Part shown: piece after piece, positions 4,697 through 10,267 of the stretch | Numbering within the stretch: the first letter of the stretch is position 1 | How the letters are laid out: every line of letters starts with the position of its first letter | Assembly (NCBI GenBank): GCA_023426855.1 | Contig: JAEZBU010000403.1 | Span: 1 to 10,267, forward strand | DNA from: Pseudomonadota bacterium | GTDB taxonomy: Bacteria > Pseudomonadota > Alphaproteobacteria > Rhizobiales > Hyphomicrobiaceae | DNA length: 10,267 bases | Direction: 5' to 3' | Position numbers and translations under genes: made by a program | The notes under the pieces: model-generated | What the model saw: only the letters and a program-made list of their open reading frames with translations | The model's database searches: none | What the model was told of the DNA's origin: nothing

Positions 4697-7291
4697 ATGG
4701 CCATCGAACGCTACAGCGCGCCAGCGCGAGAGAAGCATTGGCAGCAGATCTGGGACAGCCGCGAAGTCTTCAAGGCGTCAAACGAAGACACGCGCGCCAA
4801 GTGCTACGTTCTCGAGATGTTTCCGTACCCGTCCGGCCGTATCCATATGGGCCACGTGCGCAACTACACGATGGGTGACGTGTTCGCCCGCTACAAGCGC
4901 GCGAAGGGCTTCAACGTTCTGCATCCGATGGGGTGGGACGCGTTCGGCATGCCGGCCGAGAACGCCGCCATGGAGCGCAAGACGCACCCGGCCAAATGGA
5001 CCTACGCCAACATCGCCGCCATGAAGGCGCAGCTGAAATCGATGGGCCTGTCACTGGACTGGTCGCGTGAGTTCGCAACCTGCGATGTCGCCTACTACCA
5101 CCGCCAGCAGATGCTGTTCCTGGATCTCTATAAGAAGGGTCTGGCCTATCGCGGCGTCGGCAAGGTCAACTGGGATCCGGTCGACCAGACGGTGCTCGCC
5201 AACGAGCAGGTGATCGACGGACGCGGCTGGCGTTCGGGCGCTCTGGTCGAGACGCGCGAAATGCCCGTCTGGTATTTCAGGATCACCGACTATGCCGACG
5301 AGCTGCTGTCCGCTTTGAGCACGTTGGACCGCTGGCCGGAGAAGGTGCGCCTGATGCAGGCGAACTGGATCGGCCGTTCGGAAGGCTTGCAGATGCGCTA
5401 CAAGCTGGCCGGCAAAGCGCTGCCCGCTGGCGTCGATGAGCTGGAGGTCTTCACCACCCGCGGTGACACGATTTTCGGCGGTAGCTTCTGCGCTCTGTCA
5501 CCCGGACATCCGCTGTCATTGGAGCTGGCCAAGTCCAATCCGGCGCTGGCCGCATTCCTGGAAGAATGCAGCCACGTCGGCACCTCGGAAGAGGACATCA
5601 ACAAGGCCGAGAAGAAGGGCTTCGACACCGGCCTGACCGCGACGCATCCGCTGATTCCCGACCGCAAGCTGCCGGTTTACGTCGCCAACTTCGTATTGAT
5701 GGGTTACGGCACCGGCGCCATCTTCGGCTGTCCGGCCCATGACCAGCGCGACTTCGAATTCGCCACGAAGTACGGTCTGCCGATCGTTCCCGTGGTCGTA
5801 CCGGAAGATCAGGACCCGAAGACCTTCAAGCTGTCCGGCGAGGCCTATGATGGCCCGGGCCGCATCGCCAATTCCTCATTCCTCGACGGCAAAACCATCG
5901 ACGAGGCCAAGGCTGAGGTCGCGCGGCGGATCGAAGACGTTGCCAAGGGTGAGCGCAAAGTCATGTACCGGCTGCGCGACTGGGGCATCTCGCGCCAGCG
6001 CTACTGGGGTTGCCCAGTACCGGTTATCCATTGTGAAGCCTGCGGTGTGGTTCCGGTCCCGGTTGATCAGTTGCCGGTGAAGCTGCCCGATGACGTCACC
6101 TTCGACGTACCCGGCAATCCGCTGGTGCGTCATCCGACCTGGAAGCACGTCAACTGCCCGTCGTGCGGCAAGCCCGCGGTCCGCGAAACCGACACCATGG
6201 ACACGTTCGTCGACAGCTCCTGGTATTATGCGCGGTTTGCATCGCCTGACGCCGAGGAACCAATCAACGCCGCGGCCGCCAAATACTGGCTGCCCGTGGA
6301 TCAGTATATCGGTGGCGTGGAGCACGCGATCCTGCACTTGCTGTATTCGCGCTTCTTCGCCCGTGCCATGACGGCAACCGGCCATCTGAACGTAAAAGAG
6401 CCGTTCGCCGGATTGTTTACGCAGGGCATGGTTACGCACGAGACCTACAGCAAGAACGGCCAGTGGCTGCTGCCGACCGAAGTCCGGTTCGAGGGCGAAG
6501 GAGACAACCGCCGCGCCATCGAGATCAGCACCGGCGATCCGGTCGTCATCGGCTCGATCGAGAAGATGTCGAAGTCGAAGAAGAACCTGGTTGATCCCGA
6601 CGACATCATCAAAGCCTACGGTGCGGACTGTGCGCGCTGGTTCATGCTGTCCGACAGTCCGCCGGAACGCGATGTCATCTGGACGGAAGCCGGTGCCGCC
6701 GGCGCCAGCCGCTACATGCAGCGCATCTGGCGGTTGATCGACGAGGCGCTGCCGCTGGCGGCACCCGCTGGAAGCGCGAAGCCGAATGCATTCGGCAAAG
6801 ACGCCGACACGCTGCGGCGGTCCGCACATAAGACGGTCGCCAAGGTTGGACAGAACATCGAGAACCTGCGCTTCAACGTGGCCGTCGCGCAGATCTACGA
6901 ATTCTCGAGCGCTTTCCAGACGGCACTGAACGGCAGTGGCGACGGTCTTGCGTGGGCGATCCGCGAAGCCGCGGAACTGCTCATTCAGATGATCGGCCCA
7001 ATGATGCCGCATTTGGCCGAAGAATGCTGGGAGCGGCTTGGATACAACACCTTGCTTGCGGATCAGCCCTGGCCGACGCCGGAAGCGGCCCTTCTCGTTG
7101 ACGATACGATCACCATTGCCGTACAGGTGAATGGTAAGCGGAGGGACGAGCTGACGATTGCCAGGGGTGCCAGTCAGGCAGAGATCGAGGCAGCAGCGTT
7201 GAAGCTGGAGCCTGTGGTCAAAGCATTGGAGGGGCGGGCCGTGAAGAAGGTAATCGTCGTTCCGCAGAGGATCGTGAATGTGGTCGTCTAA
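4697..7291 (+). CDS. leuS: Leucyl-tRNA synthetase
   Basis: An 864-residue class Ia aminoacyl-tRNA synthetase that charges tRNA-Leu with leucine in the cytoplasm. The HIGH signature appears as HMGH at 50-53 inside PYPSGRIHMGHVRNY. The KMSKS loop is exact at 623-627, followed by KKN. The CP1 editing domain is present: FTTRGDT at 252-258 and GYGTGAIFGCPAHDQRD at 336-352, with Asp349 at the position of the conserved editing aspartate, so it should hydrolyse mischarged isoleucine or norvaline. DWGISRQRYWG and DTMDTFVDSSWYY are intact, as are Cys pairs in HCEACG and NCPSCG. The C-terminal tRNA-binding region ends in VKKVIVVPQRIVNVVV. Length is normal. The ATG follows a modest purine stretch (CGAGAG) about 11 nt upstream. 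The end overlaps lptE by 14 bp. Confidence 0.98.
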   Translation: MAIERYSAPAREKHWQQIWDSREVFKASNEDTRAKCYVLEMFPYPSGRIHMGHVRNYTMGDVFARYKRAKGFNVLHPMGWDAFGMPAENAAMERKTHPAKWTYANIAAMKAQLKSMGLSLDWSREFATCDVAYYHRQQMLFLDLYKKGLAYRGVGKVNWDPVDQTVLANEQVIDGRGWRSGALVETREMPVWYFRITDYADELLSALSTLDRWPEKVRLMQANWIGRSEGLQMRYKLAGKALPAGVDELEVFTTRGDTIFGGSFCALSPGHPLSLELAKSNPALAAFLEECSHVGTSEEDINKAEKKGFDTGLTATHPLIPDRKLPVYVANFVLMGYGTGAIFGCPAHDQRDFEFATKYGLPIVPVVVPEDQDPKTFKLSGEAYDGPGRIANSSFLDGKTIDEAKAEVARRIEDVAKGERKVMYRLRDWGISRQRYWGCPVPVIHCEACGVVPVPVDQLPVKLPDDVTFDVPGNPLVRHPTWKHVNCPSCGKPAVRETDTMDTFVDSSWYYARFASPDAEEPINAAAAKYWLPVDQYIGGVEHAILHLLYSRFFARAMTATGHLNVKEPFAGLFTQGMVTHETYSKNGQWLLPTEVRFEGEGDNRRAIEISTGDPVVIGSIEKMSKSKKNLVDPDDIIKAYGADCARWFMLSDSPPERDVIWTEAGAAGASRYMQRIWRLIDEALPLAAPAGSAKPNAFGKDADTLRRSAHKTVAKVGQNIENLRFNVAVAQIYEFSSAFQTALNGSGDGLAWAIREAAELLIQMIGPMMPHLAEECWERLGYNTLLADQPWPTPEAALLVDDTITIAVQVNGKRRDELTIARGASQAEIEAAALKLEPVVKALEGRAVKKVIVVPQRIVNVVV

Positions 7292-7844
7292 GGGGGAAGC
7301 AGCTTCGGCCTCAATCCGGCCTCGCAATCGCATTGCTGCGCGTTCGCTCGCGCTGGTCATGCTGATTGTGCCGGCGTTGGCGGCCTGCGAGGGGTCTTCC
7401 GGCTTCCGTCCGATGTACGGATCTGCCGTTGGCGGTGCCACGGCCGAAAAGATGGCTCAGGTCGAATTCGGCGTGATCCCAGGCCGCGTCGGCCAGCGCA
7501 TCCGCAATGACCTGATCTTTGACAGCACAGGTGGCGGTTATGCTCTGCCGCCGGAGTATCGCTTCGACGTCACCATCCGTGAGCAGCTTGTCTCGACCCT
7601 GGTGAACCACAAGGGCGAAGCGCAAAGCCAAGTCTATAACCTTGAAGCCAAGTTCCAGCTCATCCGCCTGTCTGATAAGCGCGTGGTTTTGCAGGGCACC
7701 AGCTTCGGCCGTGCCGGCTTCGAGCGTTACTCCTCGATCTTCTCCAACGTCCAAGCCAAGCAGGACGCTGAAAACCGCGCGGCGCGGACGATCGCAACCG
7801 ACTTGAAGAGCAGGCTTGCAGCTTATCTTGCCGGCGCCGCCTGA
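7278..7844 (+). CDS. lptE: LPS-assembly lipoprotein LptE
   Basis: A 188-residue lipoprotein. LptE plugs the LptD barrel in the outer membrane and helps deliver lipopolysaccharide to the cell surface. The N-terminus has an Arg-rich n-region (Arg14, 16, 18, 22), a hydrophobic stretch from about 23 to 36, and a lipobox LAAC with the lipidated Cys at 37. This is followed by SSGFRPMYG, a GFRP-Y motif common just after the cysteine in alphaproteobacterial LptE. The rest reads as an alpha/beta domain with a strand-rich core (RFDVTIREQLVS, VYNLEAKFQLI) and a C-terminal helix. AGAGGA (7266-7271) lies 6 nt upstream of the ATG and inside leuS, supporting this start. The 14-bp overlap with leuS points to one transcript. 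The family diverges strongly in sequence, so lipobox and gene order carry much of the call. Confidence 0.9.
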   Translation: MWSSKGEAASASIRPRNRIAARSLALVMLIVPALAACEGSSGFRPMYGSAVGGATAEKMAQVEFGVIPGRVGQRIRNDLIFDSTGGGYALPPEYRFDVTIREQLVSTLVNHKGEAQSQVYNLEAKFQLIRLSDKRVVLQGTSFGRAGFERYSSIFSNVQAKQDAENRAARTIATDLKSRLAAYLAGAA

Positions 7845-7867
7845 TCGCGAGAAATCGTGCAACACGG

Positions 7868-7892
7868 CGCTGGCCAATGACATGCGCCAGCG
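7868..7892 (+). other. Hairpin in the lptE-holA spacer
   Basis: CGCTGGC (7868-7874) and GCCAGCG (7886-7892) are perfect complements around an 11-nt loop, ending 15 nt before the holA ATG. There is no U-tract, so termination is unlikely. It may affect holA translation, since no Shine-Dalgarno is evident there. Confidence 0.4.
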
Positions 7893-7907
7893 GACCCGTC
7901 TGACAGC

Positions 7908-8939
7908 ATGACCGCGGTTAAAGCCCATCAAGCCGAGCAGTTTCTCCGAACGCTCGACAGCAAGTATAAAGCCATCCTAGTGTTCGGCACCGACGCTGGG
8001 CTTATCTCCGAGCGCGCGCGGGCCGCAGCTCAACGCCTGGCTAGCGGCGGCGGGGAAGTCCTACGCATCGAGGATGGCGATCTGGAAACCGATGCCGACC
8101 GCCTGATCGTCGAACTGCAGACGCTGCCGATGTTCGGCGGACCCAAAGTCATCCATACCCGCGCCAGCCGCCGGGTGACGACGAACGTTCTCAAACCGAT
8201 CCTCGAACAACAGATGCTTGTCGCGTCGCTGGTTGTCGAAGCCGGTAGCCTCACACCAAGCGATGCGATGCGCGCACTCTTTGAGAAGTCGCCGGTCGCT
8301 GCTGCCATTGCTTGTTACGCGGATGAAGGACGTGATCTCGACAGTCTTGTCCGCGATACACTGAAGGAGGCTGGCCTGACGATCTCCACTGCTGCACAGC
8401 AGGCTCTCGTCAGCCGCCTCGGCGCCGATCGCGCGTTGTCGCGCGGTGAGCTGGACAAGCTCGTGTTGTATGCACGGGGAAAGACTGAGATTGACATTGA
8501 AGATGTCGATGCAATCGTTGGGGATGCTTCCGAGCTGGCCATTGAGAAGGTCATCCTGGCTGCGGCCTCCGGCCGGCCCGATGTTGCCGTCGAGGAATAT
8601 GACCGTGTGATCGCAGCTGGCGAAAGTCCGCAGGTTGTTATCTTGTTTCTGCAACGATACTTCCAGCGTCTGCACCGGTTACGCACCGCGCTCGAGTCGG
8701 GCAAATCGCTCGACGACGCCCTCCGGTTGCTGAGACCACCTATCCATTTCAAAACTCGCCCATTGATCGAGGCGCACTGCCGCGCCTGGACATCGGCCAG
8801 CCTGCGCGATGCACTCTCGAAGATTTCGGAGACGGCCAAGGCCGCACGCTTGAACTCCGCCCTGGAAGCAACGCTGGCTGGTCAACTTGCACTTGATCTC
8901 GCGGCCGGCGCGGCCAAATCGCGATCGCCGGGACGATAA
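7908..8939 (+). CDS. holA: DNA polymerase III subunit delta
   Basis: A 343-residue subunit of the clamp loader, which opens the beta sliding clamp and loads it on primed DNA. Family marks are VFGTDAGLISERARA near residues 25-39 (N-terminal AAA+-like domain, lacking a working Walker A as expected for delta), LQTLPMFGGPKVI near 71-83 (the beta-clamp-contacting region), and LSRGELDKLVLYA in the lid around 178-190. An all-helical C-terminal collar follows from about 210, including FLQRYFQRLHRLR. Length is typical. The ATG has no clear Shine-Dalgarno, but an in-frame stop at 7878-7880 excludes longer forms and the N-terminus MTAVKAHQAEQFL fits alphaproteobacterial homologues. It follows lptE after 63 nt, as in many bacteria. 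Confidence 0.93.
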   Translation: MTAVKAHQAEQFLRTLDSKYKAILVFGTDAGLISERARAAAQRLASGGGEVLRIEDGDLETDADRLIVELQTLPMFGGPKVIHTRASRRVTTNVLKPILEQQMLVASLVVEAGSLTPSDAMRALFEKSPVAAAIACYADEGRDLDSLVRDTLKEAGLTISTAAQQALVSRLGADRALSRGELDKLVLYARGKTEIDIEDVDAIVGDASELAIEKVILAAASGRPDVAVEEYDRVIAAGESPQVVILFLQRYFQRLHRLRTALESGKSLDDALRLLRPPIHFKTRPLIEAHCRAWTSASLRDALSKISETAKAARLNSALEATLAGQLALDLAAGAAKSRSPGR

Positions 8940-9012
8940 CTCTGGCTTTCCCTGCCGCGCGCGCCGTTCTATGCCAGCAACTTGGTGCACCCTTTCAGCC
9001 GTCAGCCTCTCC

Positions 9013-9018
9013 AGGAGA
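9013..9018 (+). promoter_or_regulatory. Shine-Dalgarno fixing the kinase start
   Basis: AGGAGA stands 5 nt before ATG 9024. It favours this start over the in-frame TTG at 8982, which has no ribosome site and would add 14 residues with no family counterpart. Confidence 0.75.
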
Positions 9019-9023
9019 CCTTC

Positions 9024-10019
9024 ATGACCACCACCTATGACGTCGTCGGCATTGGCAATGCGATCGTCGACATCATCGGGCGGTGCGATGATGCGTTTCT
9101 CACGCGGCACGATGCTGTGAAGGGGCGTATGCAACTTGCGGAATTGGAAACCGTCACCCGCCTTTACGATGCCATGGGCCCCGCCGTTGAGATTTCTGGC
9201 GGATCGGTGGCCAACACCATGGTGGGCATTGCCTCCTTCGGTGGCCGTTCGGCATTTATCGGCCGGGTTGCCGATGATGAGTTTGGTGGGATCTTCTCGC
9301 ATGACATCCGCGCCGCCGGGGTCGCCTACACCACGCCGGCAGCTCAACTCGATATCCCGACCGCGCGCTGCCTGGTTCTGGTGACGCCGGATGGCGAGCG
9401 CACCATGAACACGTTCCTCGGCGTCAGCTCCTATCTCGATGGCGGTGCCGTCGACCCGGCGACGATTCAAGCAGCCAGCATCATCTATCTCGAGGGCTAT
9501 CTGTTCGACCGCCCGGAAGCTAAGGCCGCGTTCCGGCAGGCAGCGGATATCGCGACGCAGGCCGGCCGCAAGGTGGCGCTCAGCTTGTCGGATGCCTTCT
9601 GCGTCGACCGGCATCGGGCCGAATTCCTCGACCTTGTTCGCTCGCGCGTCGATATCCTGATCGCCAACGAAAGCGAGATCACATCTCTTTATGAGGTCAA
9701 TTCATTCGACGAGGCGGCGCAGCGCGCCGCTGCAGATACCGGAATTGCCGCGTTGACCCGCAGCGCTGATGGATCAGTCATCCTCGCACGCGGCCACAAC
9801 CCCATTACGATTGCAGCCGAACCCATCAAACAAGTGGTCGACACCACCGGAGCCGGCGACCTTTACGCTGCCGGCTTCCTATACGGCCTCGCCAGCGGCC
9901 GTAGCCTCGACGTCGCCGGACGGCTGGGCAGTCTGGCGGCGGCGGAGATCATCAGCCATCTGGGCGCACGTCCTGAACAGACCTTGGCCGATCTCGCGAA
10001 AGCGCGTCAGATCATCTAG
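9024..10019 (+). CDS. PfkB-family carbohydrate kinase, adenosine kinase-like
   Basis: A 331-residue cytoplasmic kinase of the ribokinase/PfkB superfamily, which phosphorylates a sugar or nucleoside hydroxyl with ATP. It opens with YDVVGIGNAIVDII (5-18). It carries the substrate-binding GG motif ISGGSVANTMVGIASFGG (57-74) with GRVADDEFG (80-88), and the ATP/anion-hole signature DTTGAGD at 273-279, Asp279 being the catalytic base. ANESEI (214-219) is also typical. The pattern is that of alphaproteobacterial proteins usually named adenosine kinase (adenosine to AMP, purine salvage). Related substrates such as ribose or other nucleosides cannot be excluded. It starts 84 nt after holA on the same strand and could share its transcript. 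No convincing terminator was seen after its stop. Confidence 0.9.
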   Translation: MTTTYDVVGIGNAIVDIIGRCDDAFLTRHDAVKGRMQLAELETVTRLYDAMGPAVEISGGSVANTMVGIASFGGRSAFIGRVADDEFGGIFSHDIRAAGVAYTTPAAQLDIPTARCLVLVTPDGERTMNTFLGVSSYLDGGAVDPATIQAASIIYLEGYLFDRPEAKAAFRQAADIATQAGRKVALSLSDAFCVDRHRAEFLDLVRSRVDILIANESEITSLYEVNSFDEAAQRAAADTGIAALTRSADGSVILARGHNPITIAAEPIKQVVDTTGAGDLYAAGFLYGLASGRSLDVAGRLGSLAAAEIISHLGARPEQTLADLAKARQII

Positions 10020-10197
10020 CGACCGCGTTTCCTAAAGGTAGTCTTACGAGTTGTCCGACGTTGTTCCGCGCCGGCAATCGACGTCGCTTGCGACCAACCA
10101 AGCCATTGTGTGCGCTCAACAAATTTTCCGTCCGAACCCAGATTTCGCCATCCCCAAAACCAGGAACTCAAAACTGGTGGCCACGTTCAGCGTCCAT

Positions 10198-10216
10198 CGA
10201 CCGAGCTGGTCGGTCG
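10198..10216 (+). other. Hairpin upstream of the last gene
   Basis: CGACCGA (10198-10204) and TCGGTCG (10210-10216) form a perfect 7-bp stem with a 5-nt loop, 14 nt before the next Shine-Dalgarno. With no T-run it is more likely an operator or leader structure than a terminator. The rest of the 10020-10244 spacer shows no recognisable site. Confidence 0.4.
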
Positions 10217-10230
10217 CAGGATAGTCGGTT

Positions 10231-10237
10231 GGAGGAG
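10231..10237 (+). promoter_or_regulatory. Strong Shine-Dalgarno of the right-edge gene
   Basis: GGAGGAG lies 7 nt before ATG 10245, the best ribosome binding site in the window, and is the main reason for calling a gene start there. Confidence 0.65.
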
Positions 10238-10244
10238 TGTTGCA

Positions 10245-10267
10245 ATGAGTGTTCGACGACCGTTGCT
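10245..10267 (+). CDS. Start of an unidentified gene cut by the window edge
   Basis: Only seven complete codons are visible (MSVRRPL, then CT of the next codon). Two arginines followed by the onset of a hydrophobic residue could be the beginning of a signal peptide, but this is too little to judge. The call rests on the Shine-Dalgarno and the open frame. Function unknown. Confidence 0.5.

Noticed and set aside
5876..7441. 521-codon open frame on the minus strand opposite leuS
   Set aside because: It lies antisense to a certain leuS and has the Arg/His/Gly-rich, domainless composition of a high-GC shadow frame. No ribosome site or family motif was seen.
8982..9023. Longer kinase N-terminus from TTG 8982
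   Set aside because: No ribosome site there, while ATG 9024 has AGGAGA at good spacing and matches the family N-terminus.
8679..9614. 311-codon minus-strand frame across holA and the kinase
   Set aside because: It covers two well-supported plus-strand genes and shows no family motif.

Overview
The window reads as chromosomal DNA of an alphaproteobacterium, most likely Hyphomicrobiales (Bradyrhizobium/Xanthobacteraceae-like). This rests on the high-GC coding sequence, the style of the LeuS, HolA and adenosine-kinase-like proteins, and the gene block leuS-lptE-holA next to yggS. No species can be named from the sequence alone. No rRNA, tRNA, CRISPR array, transposase or phage gene was seen.

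Left half (minus strand, read from about 4335 down to 1): a Fic-family protein (probable protein AMP transferase) overlaps yggS, the pyridoxal-phosphate homeostasis protein, by an ATGA stop/start. A compact intrinsic terminator sits on the yggS stop codon. Next comes a 290-residue protein of unknown function whose C-terminal half looks like a LURP-one/tubby-type beta-barrel. After a 403-bp gap holding an unusual long palindrome comes the 5' 95% or so of an aminotransferase, probably DapC of lysine/diaminopimelate synthesis, cut by the window edge.

Middle (4336-4696): an AT-rich gap (about 42% GC over 4381-4560) between the divergent fic and leuS genes. It carries six exact and one near copy of the heptamer TGAACAT/ATGTTCA. 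Four exact copies form two inverted pairs with the same geometry (ATGTTCA-N15-TGAACAT), 71 bp apart. This looks like an operator array for a dimeric regulator and is the most unusual feature of the window.

Right half (plus strand): leuS (leucyl-tRNA synthetase), lptE (LPS-assembly lipoprotein, overlapping the leuS end by 14 bp), holA (DNA polymerase III delta subunit), a PfkB-family kinase of the adenosine-kinase type, and the first codons of a further gene behind a strong Shine-Dalgarno at the right edge. These are mainly housekeeping functions. The accessory character lies in the fic gene with its repeat-rich control region and in the uncharacterised 290-residue protein.
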